A DNA stretch of 64,000 nt, from contig MDYQ01000076.1 of assembly GCA_003024175.1 (NCBI GenBank), positions 1-64,000 of the forward strand, given 5' to 3'. The first letter of the stretch is position 1; the number at the start of each line of letters is the position of its first letter. The notes under the pieces were generated by a model that made no database searches, was not told the origin of the DNA, and saw only the letters and a list, made by a program, of their open reading frames with translations. Shown here piece after piece: positions 14,025 to 23,242 of the stretch. The stretch is from Planoprotostelium fungivorum (taxonomy: Eukaryota; Evosea; Variosea; Cavosteliida; Cavosteliaceae). Position numbers and translations under genes: made by a program.

Positions 14025-14976
14025 TCATCGTTTCAATATCTCTACAAATTCTTTCTCTCCGATGCCAAAGGAGCTCGCGAGGCCTCTCAACTCTTCCACC
14101 GTCCTCTGTATGTGTCTAATGATGGCCTCTCTCCCTCCTGTGTCCCTCTTCTCTCTCTCGTCCTGTCCTCCTTCATCTCTCGTCGTCTCATCGGATGATG
14201 TGTTGTCGATCCCCTCGTGTTGATCTCGTTCTGCATCAGAGATGGAGGCGTACCATCTCATCTGTTTTCTCTCTTCATCGCTCAACAATCGTATGTCGTG
14301 CAACTTCCAACCTCCAAAACCTGCACGACAGTTCATCATGACGATCGTGATGATACGATGGCTCACCGATTTCATCATCGCGATCGATCCACACGAACCA
14401 AAATTGCATCTTCTTTAGGTTTGGTAGCTGTGCACAGGCCATCATCATCTCCTCATCAAATTTGTTGAATCCAAGCCACTGGATATCTTTCAAAGCCACC
14501 TCGCTCGTGTCAATGTCATCAATCGATAGTGGCCACAACACCTCGAACGGAGTGGATTGCAATAGCAGTGCAATGTCATTACCACCGTCTAAAACGTCTT
14601 GCCAAGAGATAGCACCTGCCCAATTGACTCCTCTCCCCAAACTAAGTAGACCTGTTATCATGTCAATCGAACGTCTACTCCAGAGGATAATGTGATTGCA
14701 GATGGAAAGAAGAGGTGACGTCTAATCACCTACGCGATCTCGAGTCCAAGGGGACAGGTATGCGAGCAGTATGGAAGGTGGTCTCGATGGAGGAGGAAAT
14801 AATTGCAACCTCTCCACGAGATAATTCGTCGGAGCTTCTAGCTCAGCCCTTTCTGTCTTCGTTCTATCGATATGATCTTGTGTCGTCACGGAAGTATCTC
14901 TACCCTCTATATCGTTCTTCTGTCTATCGTTCTCCGTCTGAATGAAACGTGCGTCGTTTACGTTAGCGCTTGCCAT
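14025..14976 (-). CDS. Unrecognised protein, weak F-box/leucine-rich-repeat flavour
   Basis: The ATG is at 14974-14976 (MASANVNDARFIQTEN). Exon 1 is polar and then carries LVERLQLFPPPSRPPSILL. A second exon carries ITGLLSLGRGVNWAGAISW, a VALKDIQWLGFNKF segment and a MACAQLPNLKKMQFWFVW segment, the last resembling a degenerate leucine-rich repeat as in F-box proteins. A third exon, after a clean GTGAG...CAG intron near 14319-14364, is acidic and helical and ends EKEFVEILKR. The exon 1/2 junction near 14660-14730 could not be fixed without a phase mismatch, so the N-terminal exon may belong to a differently spliced form. No domain is certain. Confidence 0.45.
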
Positions 14977-15053
14977 GGTGATCGATTGTCACGATGCTGC
15001 CGTAATGATTGTAAACGAGATGAACAATGGTAATAAACAATTCTCTTCTTTAT

Positions 15054-15641
15054 CTACAGGCACGGTGTCTTGAATGCTCGATAATGAGCGTGGGACTTCT
15101 TGCATTGGAGGTTCTTAAGTCCACCCCTCCACCTCCCGTCACAACCGCCGTCAATGAAGGAGTGATCGTCTCTCTCCTCCCATGCACCGGGCATTCTTCC
15201 GCAGTAATCCGCAGTGAGACATCGGTGTCGGCTGGATCCTCCAATTCGTGTCTCCGTCTTCTCTTCTTTCGATGTGACATCGTCCTGCGTCTTCTCGATC
15301 TCGGTTGGATTGGAATCGAGTGCAATGTGATTTCCTTCATGTTCGTCTGCGAATTGTACGATTGTTTGGATGGGCTGGGGAGAGATGACGAGACGTAAGA
15401 TCTTGTTGATCTGATCCACTGCTGTCCTCCATTCTCTCTCGGTGCTGATGTCGATCCAATCTCCTTCATCGTCCATGTATCTGAAACGAAGCTCTTCTCC
15501 TTCCCCTGCGGTTCTGTGGAAGAGGGAAGAGATACGTGTGGCCAGGGCAGAAAATGGAAGATCTCTGGGTGGTCTATCTCTACGAATATCCGCACCCCAG
15601 TATGCTTTGATGTCTATGTGTGTTGCTTGACTGTCGCTCAT
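15054..15641 (-). CDS. PB1-domain protein
   Basis: The ATG is at 15639-15641. Residues 9-80 read as a PB1 domain, a protein-protein interaction module: IDIKAYWGADIRRDRPP with the basic Lys of the first strand, a helix with FSALATRISSLFHR, then the acidic OPCA-like stretch RYMDDEGDWIDISTEREW. Having both the Lys and the acidic cluster suggests a type I/II PB1 able to form chains, as in p62 or Par-complex proteins. The rest is polar, ending in a Cys-containing tail with no recognised domain; the last 60 residues may be mis-framed if an intron is hidden there. Length about 195 residues. Confidence 0.68.
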   Translation of the reverse strand: MSDSQATHIDIKAYWGADIRRDRPPRDLPFSALATRISSLFHRTAGEGEELRFRYMDDEGDWIDISTEREWRTAVDQINKILRLVISPQPIQTIVQFADEHEGNHIALDSNPTEIEKTQDDVTSKEEKTETRIGGSSRHRCLTADYCGRMPGAWEERDDHSFIDGGCDGRWRGGLKNLQCKKSHAHYRAFKTPCL

Positions 15642-15716
15642 GTTGTGTCTTCTGGTTTCTGTGCATCACACATCATTGCTGTCTGTGTTCCGGAACGTGA
15701 ATTCTCTGAAAGTGTT

Positions 15717-15976
15717 CTATCTACAACCTACTTTTATCATTTTGATGCATTTTAGAATCACCTTCATCTCGATAAGATGAAGATCATGATCCTTCTTCAT
15801 GATGATACAACCCTGTAGCTCTATACCACCAGCCTCGACTCTTTTCAAAGCTTGTTCATAATGAGAACCTACGATATGTCCGTCAAGCTCAGGCACCACG
15901 CCTGTTGCACATAAATCGCATAATGGAGACAGTGACAACTTTTTGACACAGACGTTACCTCTATCGATTTCTAACA
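15717..15976 (-). CDS. Possible small protein, 86 residues (weak)
   Basis: An ATG at 15974-15976 opens an 86-codon frame with a CDLC pair and alternating hydrophobic/charged segments (IELQGCIIMKKDHDLHLIEM). It is squeezed between the PB1 gene and the start of the secreted WSC gene. I recognise no family. Its length is not far above chance, but the composition looks protein-like. Confidence 0.3.
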
Positions 15977-16049
15977 TTGAGAAGACCCTCAGAAGACGTT
16001 CCGATCGGTCCGAAGCATTCCTCTTCACCTTCTTTATTGATCAGGCGGC

Positions 16050-19000
16050 ATGCAACTGAAGCTGATCTTCATCGCTTTCATCGCGGTGGCTTCCTCTTTG
16101 GATCCAACCGATTGGATCAACGACGGAGGCAGTGACAGAACCGGCGCGAACTATGTGGAAGGTCACAACATGGATCCATCCATCGTGGGTGGTGATACAT
16201 TTGGCAGCATCTGGCAGAAACACTTCTCTTATCTCGGTCAAGACGAACAATTCTATGCTCATCCTCTCGTGAGCTCTCCTCTCCTCCATCTCCTTCTCAC
16301 TTTTGTCGTAGGTCTACACTCCGCCGGGTCAGCGACAGATGGTCATTGTGATCTCCGAATCCAACACCATCTACCTCTTAGACGCCGTCAATGGGACACA
16401 GATCGCCTCCCGACAGGTTCACCTTCCGTTTGCAGCGAAGGACAGTGACTGTAATGATCTCTCTCCTTGGATCGGTGTCAGCGGCACCCCAGTGATCGAT
16501 CCAGACACCTCCATCATGTACTTTTATGCAAAGACATACGCGGCCGGCACCACCAGTGGAAAATCGAATGGAAGGTACTACTTCCATGCGATTCGAATCA
16601 ATCAGAGCGATCTGGCCGAGGTAACTGGATTTCCCGTGGCCATCGATGGAACAGAAGCACCCGACAGAGGAAAAGCAGAGAATTCAAAGTGAGAAGACAT
16701 CACATCGTAATGCCACCTGTCTGAATCACACATCTCATACATCATCACAGCTATTACTTCGAGTCGGGCAAACATCACCAACGACCCGGACTCCTTCGCA
16801 TGAACAACGATGTCATCTACGCCGGTTTCGCCTCTCATTGGTACCTCCATCTCTAATCATCAATCAATGTCCAATCATCTGATCTCATCGCAGCTCCGCC
16901 GATAATTACACCGGATGGCTCATCGGCATCGACATGCATTCCGGTCGCATCGCATCTCGTCTGTCGACCGATTCAGACAGAGACACTCCACCCGGTCAAT
17001 CCTCTCCCTTTGGTGCTGGTCTGTGGGGCTCAGGCAACGCCATCGTAACCGATGATGGTGTTCGCATCTTCGCCGTGACGGGTAACGGTAATAACGGAAA
17101 CCTGGGAACGGTCCCGATTCCCGGGAAAACCCCTCCATCAGCCCTGGGAGAGTCTTGTCTCAATTGGTTGACCCATCCGAACGGTACGGCAGAGCTGCAA
17201 GACTTCTTCACGGTCCACGATCAGGCGTCATTAGACGCCGGTGATCGTGATCTCGGCAGCAGTCACTTGCACCTCTTACCTCCCTCCACCTTTCACACTC
17301 CCACGGCTCGGCGGCTGGGAATTTTGGGCGGGAAAAACCCCATCGTGTACGTCGTGAACGCCGACAATTTGGGCGGGTTCCTCAACGGTCCAGGGAAGAG
17401 TGATGACGTCATCACCACCATCGTACCCTCTGGCTCCATGTTCGGCTCCATCGCTGCGTACCCCAACGAAGGAGGTTACGTCTACCTCACTCCCGTGGGA
17501 CAGAAGACGACGGCTTATTCGTTTTCCGTGGGAAATACCGGCCAGGCGGTATTTTCCCAGGCCGGTATGACGCCGGAAGCTGCGGCCGGTCGGCAGGGTA
17601 CTGGAGCTCCAGTCATCACTAGCTTGGGGGGGAAGGCGGGAACGGCCATTTTGTGGCTGACGGACGTGGAGGGCTCAGCTCTGAGAGCGTACAATGCGGT
17701 ACCGAACGGAGATGGTGTCATGACGCCGCTCTTCTTCTCGGCGATTGGAAATGGAAAGTTTCAGAGGCCGGCGTTCGGTGATGGAAGGGTGAGATCTCTC
17801 GATGATCTCTTGATGATGATGAAGATGATTGTGATGATCATGATGATGATGATGAAGATGATTGTGATGATCATGATGATGATGACGAAGATGATTGTGA
17901 TGATCATGATGATGATGATGATGATGATTGTGATGATCATGATCATCATCCTGATCGTGAAGAAGATACTGACGGTTTAAAAGGTCTACACCGCCGGTTC
18001 AGACGGCCGCATCGTAGCTTACGGCTCTCCGACTAACTTGGCGTTGAACTGTGATCCTACCTCCAACGACTTTGGTAACCAAGTCTCTTCCGAGTCTCTC
18101 TCCATCTTACAAGTCACGTGCTCCGCCGTCGTACCCGTCACCATCACCTCGGTTACGTCGGGTAATTCCGATTTCTCCGTGGACGGTACGTACGTACCCA
18201 CCGTACCCCTCACGGCTGATTCTCCATCCTTCCGCTTCAACGTGACGTGGCATCCTTCCAAGATTGGTTCTACGGCATCAGCCATCACTCTTACACTGTC
18301 CGGGCAGCCTCAGACTTTTTCTTCCACCGTCATGATCAACGTAAGGGGAAACGGAATTTCAAGGAAACCTCTCCTGCAGCTTTTGCCTGCCGGTATCAAC
18401 TTTGGAGGGTTGATCACGGGATCGGTTGATACGATGAATGGAGTGACTTCTTCTTCTACCTTTAAGAATTTGGGACTGCAGGTGAAGTGTTTCACGATCA
18501 TCATCGCGATCAGCATCATCGCGATCGGCATCATCACGACCAGAATCATCATCACTTCATCCACTTCATCTCATCACAACGATCGTTCGTCCCTCGATCA
18601 TCATCACATAAACTGATGAAGATCATCAGACGCTCAACATCACCGGCTACACCATGTCGAATGCCTCTTTCAACGGCCCATCCACTAACGATTGCTCTCC
18701 CTTCACTCTCTACCTCCCCCCAATCTACTCCACGCTTCCCGGTGGAGCTTCCCAGGGAGTCCAATTCAATTTCAACCCCCAACGAGACGGTAGTTACGCT
18801 TGTTACGTAACGATCTACACCAACGGAAACATTGCCACCTTACTCCTCACCGGTACATCAGCCCAACCGCCCAGGGAAGTATTGCAAGTGCAGATATCAG
18901 ACGGTACTTTCATCAATTCTACCTTCATGGACTTTGGTCACGTGACCTGTGGTACCTCCATCAGCCGTACTTTCTCCATACGTAATTACGGTCCCTCGAC

Positions 19001-20745
19001 TCTCATCATCTCCCGCTCGAAATCTTTTCCCACCAGCATCGTCTACCCTCAGAATATCGGGGATATCGGGGAGGGTACGCAAGTTACGTACGGGCAGGCT
19101 GTCACTAGCCTCATCTACTTCACCGCACCGATATCTCAGGTCAACGTACCATCTTACTCGTCTCAAATGACTTGGACGTTCAACGGAAACTCCGACACGT
19201 TCAGAGGAACAGTCTTCGTTGCCAACGGTACCATCGTATCTCCCACCGTGGGCCCCCTGGGAAGCGACGGCGTAACCCCCCGATACCGTTACATCGGGTG
19301 TTTTTCGGCGGGAAATTCTCCGGGCTGGAAACTGCAGAACGTCTACTCCGCCGACACGATGGACGACGGTGTCTGTCTGAACACGTGTTTTAATCAGTTT
19401 TATTCTGTGGCGGCCACACAGTACGGCAGAGAGTGCTGGTGTGGTCAAGTGTTACCTACCGGTAACATACCGGAGGCGCGCTGCAACCAAGCCTGCGCTG
19501 GGAACGGTGGGCAGATCTGTGGAGCACCCGGTGAGATTTCACTCGATTTTCTCTACCACCCTTCTCACCCCTTCAGCCGTTGGATCTGTCTTCTACAACG
19601 CCGAACGTTACGGCAAGCAGACACCCACCGTTGGTAGATGGGTTTACGATGCATGTTACAACGAGGCCAACGGAAGGAGAGCTCTGTCTTACACGGCCCC
19701 GGGAGGCAACACGAACGACGCCGCCGCTTGCACTCTGCTGTGCGAGAGGGCGGGATACGGCGTGGCCGGTATGGAATACGGTGCGGAGTGTTACTGTGGT
19801 ACGGCGCAGGACTATGCAGCGTTGGTGAAGGCGGAGGAGGCGAGCTGTAACATGAAGTGTCCGAACAACCCATGGACGACGTGTGGTGCAGGAGGCAGGC
19901 TGACTGTTTACGTCAAGGGGAACGGTACGATATCGTCTACGACGTCTTCTCCCATCAGTAGTACTACCAGTAGCACCAGCAGCACCAGCAGCAGTACCAG
20001 TAGCACCACAAGCAGTACTACGAGCAGTACTACGAGCAGCACTACCAGCAGCACTACCAGCAGCACTACCAGCAGCACTACCACCACTAGCAGCACTAGC
20101 AGCACCAGCTCTACATCCCCCCCAGCCTCCACCACCCCCAGCGTATCCTCCCTCGGATGTTACTACGACAACGGAGACCGCCCCCTCCCCTACCAAGCTT
20201 ACGCCAACTCGAGTAACACCCCCTCCCTCTGCTCCACCTCTTGCTCCCAACTCGGCTACTCTTTCTCTGGCACCGAATACGCTCAAGAGTGTTGGTGTGG
20301 CAGGAGCCAGCCTCCCAGCCAGGCCTCGCCCATCGACTGCAACATGGCCTGCAGCGGCGACCCCTCTCTAAAGTGTGGCGCGGGCAACCGATTGTCCGTC
20401 TATCAGGACACCAGCGTGCCTCCCTTCGTCGTCAGAAGCCACTACGGCCAGTGGACCTTCTACAACTGTCTCGTCGACCGAACGAACAGTCGAACTCTAC
20501 CGAACAACGTGGCCGTGAATGCACAGACGATGACGGTGGCCACTTGTCTCGACGCTTGCACTGCGGCCGGCTACAAGTTTTGTGGTGTGGAATACGCGAC
20601 GGAATGCTACGGATCGTTTGATGAGCCGGTGGCTGCGGCGGCCGGGGCGGATCCAGTTGCGGCGGGGTGCTCGATGGGATGTGCAGGAAACAAGAGCGAG
20701 CCTTGCGGTGGTCCGGACAGAGTGCAAGTCTATTCTTCGGCTTAG
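16050..20745 (+). CDS. Large secreted protein: PQQ-type beta-propeller, ASH/anchor-D-like beta domains, four WSC domains
   Basis: The ATG at 16050 starts a signal peptide (MQLKLIFIAFIAVASS). The N-terminal two fifths look like a PQQ-type propeller (VIVISESNTIYLLDAVNGTQ, GGKNPIVYVVNADNLGG, VYTAGSDGRIVAYGSP). Two beta-sandwich segments follow (about 18030-18480 and 18870-19250) with the DFG-x-V/T-x-S-F pattern of ASH or choice-of-anchor-D domains. Then come four Cys-rich WSC domains, known as carbohydrate-binding modules in fungal wall sensors: about 19285-19530, 19630-19910, 20145-20410 and 20450-20742. The first three keep the central CWCG/CYCG motif; the fourth has CYGSF instead. A Ser/Thr linker of about 60 residues (19930-20115) separates domains two and three and is probably O-glycosylated. 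There is no terminal membrane segment, so it is probably secreted. Large introns lie at about 17789-17981 and 18481-18620; both are GATGAT/GATCAT-rich. Confidence 0.78.
17810..17950. repeat. Intronic minisatellite, about 33-bp unit, roughly four copies
   Basis: Within an intron of the WSC gene a unit built from GATGAAGATGATTGTGATGA plus GATGAT filler repeats about four times with small variation in the number of GATs. The final unit degenerates to GATCATCATCCTGATC. The tract is in an open frame by chance. Confidence 0.75.
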
Positions 20746-21573
20746 ATAAAGATGCAACGACTGTTTTGTTTCATTTGATCGTGAAGGAAGATGACCCTTA
20801 AGAGGGTGTCGGATGATTGAGATCGCCGAAATCTTAAGCTCTCTTCTCGCCGGCATACCGCAAATTTCACGTTAACTATCGCGGAGGCAATTTCTGTAAT
20901 CACGTGACCCAACTCAGAGCCTCCTTTTGATGATCTCCAGCAACGCAGATCAATGGCGGCTCTTGTTGGGAGAGTCGGATCACGGTGACTTTATCTCTGA
21001 AGCAACTCCATTGAAACACGACCCGCGATGATCTTTTCATGTTGAGTTAATCACAACCAAGAGAATTCAATAGACGGGTCTGAGACTCTGTTCAATGAAA
21101 TGGTTTCTTTTGAATGGATACACAACGTTGTGATGTGAAATGCGAGCCGAAGAACAGATGCGTTCTTCTTTCTATACATGTTGACTCAGATTGTCCATCA
21201 TCCAACTTCTTCATCGTTTCTACGTGCATTCATCACCCGGATGAGACGCTTCGAATCTTCGTGTTGAAAGCTAGTTAAATTAGGTTCCCTTCAGCCACGT
21301 CACATCTGGAATTAGCTCCTGCATTTAATAAAGAAATAATAGATCTATCAAATCTAAGTGTAATAGATCTCACACGATCGTAACAATTCACAAGAAACAG
21401 TTCGTTTACATTCTCCACCTCAATTAATCGTTCACACGTGCGTAGATCTATGAGATCTTGAGAGATGCAGGATCTGTACGCAATGAAGACGTACGATTTC
21501 ACATCTCTGGTTTACGCCGGAATCGCACCACAAAAAAAACACCCAAAGGAGGACCAGCACACCTCAAGCCAGC
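20746..21573. other. Noncoding stretch of about 830 bp
   Basis: Between the WSC gene and the kinase gene. A minus-strand frame near 21275-21502 has no ATG and no partner exon. Rich in short A/T runs towards the kinase start; I see no RNA gene or repeat family. Confidence 0.5.
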
Positions 21574-22501
21574 ATGCATCACCGATTCCACATCATGCAA
21601 CCACTGAATAGGGGAGCATACGGTCAACTCTATGCAGCGAAGGATAAGGAGACGGGCAAGAGAGTGGTCGTCAAAGTCATCAAGAAGCTAGAAGAAGGCG
21701 ACAGAGGACTCATTGCGAGAGAGATCAAGGCCAACGCGACGATGAAAGGAACGAAGGGAATTTGCACGTTACACGGATACTACGACGAGGGGAGACAGAC
21801 GGTAAACGATGCGATGGAATGATTCCTCGTTTCTAAATGCATTATAGAGTTTGATCTTTGACCTCATTCACGGAGCCGATCTCTTCACAATATTGCAAAG
21901 AAGGGACTTTCAGCCATTGCCGGAGAATTTGGTGTGGAAGATCATCAGCCAGGTTGCAGCCGCTCTGTTCGCTTGTCACCAGAAGGGCATCGCTCATAGA
22001 GATGTGAAATTGGAAAACGTGAGAACACAGACAACGCCTTCAATTCGACCTCTAAATCCACACCAGATCATGGTCGAGGGCGACCGCGTCTACTTGATCG
22101 ATTTTGGACTGTGCACCTTCTTTAAAGTCACAGCTGGAAAGGAGAGCCTCTCATCCAAATACTGTGGAAGGTGCGAAATGACATCACACACAACACACTC
22201 ATCTTTCATACAGCCCCGAATACATCTCACCCGAGCACCTCGAACAGATTCCTTTAAGAGCTACACAAGTCGACGCCTGGGCGTTGGGCATCACGGCGTA
22301 TGCACTGCTCTTTGGTGTCTTTCCGTATGGCGCCTGGATGAGATGCTGACGACATTTGACAACTGCTCGACGATACCGTTACCACCTGATACGGAAGATG
22401 TCGTTGTATCTAGAGGAATGAGAGATCGACTCGCGCAGCTGCTCACCATTGATCCAACGAAGAGGTCGAGCGTCAAGATCATGATGGACTCTCCCCAGTA
22501 A
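21574..22501 (+). CDS. Small Ser/Thr protein kinase
   Basis: The catalytic set is present: a glycine loop LNRGAYGQLYAAK, Lys in VVVKVIKK, HRDVKLEN as catalytic loop, LIDFGLCTF as metal-binding DFG, and PEYISPEHL before the alpha-F region with VDAWALGITAYALLFGVFPYG. Introns near 21802-21847, 22020-22068 and 22171-22213 splice cleanly. The kinase domain fills the protein; there is no obvious regulatory tail. One oddity: after FPYG (about 22330) the expected continuation (DEMLTTFDNC...MDSPQ, stop at 22499-22501) is in a different frame. Either a one-base shift has hit this gene or sequence, or a very short intron of about 26 nt removes FPYG. Family resembles CAMK/SNF1-type kinases, but this is not decisive. 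Confidence 0.7.
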
Positions 22502-23113
22502 TATCAATCGTGTAGATAAAGACTGTATAGCATTTGTAAGCGTCTCGATTGTGTTCCCTCGCATCACATGGAGCGTCTGATCATGGACGAATTTACCAGA
22601 GAATCACCCTGAGTCTGACCGACACTGGATAGTGGTGATCTAGGTGACGACTGCGAGCTCCTCGAAAGGGTGACGCTCTTCAGCGCGGTGCATCGCTACA
22701 CACGCAGGTGACAACAAGTAAGAACAAAAAAGGGTGCAATGTTTCCACCAATCTAGCTTTAGTCTCATGATTGAAGATGTCTGGGTTGTTGTGTTGCCCA
22801 CTCCACGGCCCTTGGGGTGTCGAATTAGAGCGGACAGGGGAAACATTGCACCCCGATCACTTCAGCGAACAGTGAGGGTGTCTACCGTTTAAACCGGCTC
22901 GAGACAAATATTATGGTCGGTGGCAGTGATGACGGGTGACGATCAGTAATGACTTGACCGAACGAGTTTCTCGATCGGAATGATGTGACAGCACCGTCAT
23001 CATTGTCTGTAGAGAACAATTATAAGCGATACAAAGAGTCAGACAATGCGATCACGACTTCATCCTGAACCACGACTGGTAATGACGTGGACTCATCATC
23101 CAGCAAAAAGGTG
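22502..23113. other. Noncoding stretch of about 610 bp with a long inverted repeat
   Basis: Between the kinase gene and the tRNA. Its one clear structure is a 15-bp inverted repeat, listed separately. Nothing else recognised. Confidence 0.5.
22732..22853. repeat. 15-bp perfect inverted repeat, 122-bp span
   Basis: GGGTGCAATGTTTCC at 22732-22746 is mirrored exactly by GGAAACATTGCACCC at 22839-22853. The 92 bp between arms contain no ORF. Could be a hairpin RNA, a small non-autonomous DNA transposon end pair, or chance. Confidence 0.5.
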
Positions 23114-23184
23114 TTCCCTCACCGGGAGTCGAACCCGGGGCTCAAGAGTGAGAGTCTTGGATGTTACCGCTACACCATAAGGGA
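23114..23184 (-). tRNA. tRNA-Glu (anticodon CUC)
   Basis: On the minus strand the 71-nt sequence folds as a cloverleaf: acceptor arm TCCCTTA with TGAGGGA, discriminator A, A-box-like TGGTGTAGCGG, anticodon stem CAAGA/TCTTG enclosing the loop CTCTCAC (anticodon CUC), and a T arm with CCGGG-TTCGACT-CCCGG serving as B box. A TTTTT run just downstream (23105-23109 read on the minus strand) fits a Pol III terminator. No intron. The CCA is not encoded. Confidence 0.93.
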
Positions 23185-23242
23185 TTGGTGACTCATCAAA
23201 ATCACACTCAGAATCAAACTGAAAAAATATCAATGGTTGTAT

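Noticed and set aside
19930-20115. Possible microsatellite expansion (AGC/ACT repeats)
   Set aside because: It is in frame, encodes the Ser/Thr linker between WSC domains two and three, and is typical of O-glycosylated spacers.
19573-20286. Minus-strand frame of 237 codons over the WSC region
   Set aside because: Gly/Ala/Val-rich mirror of the WSC and Ser/Thr linker exons; no start context or homology.
21275-21502. Open minus-strand frame of 75 codons
   Set aside because: No ATG at its head, no partner exon, no homology.
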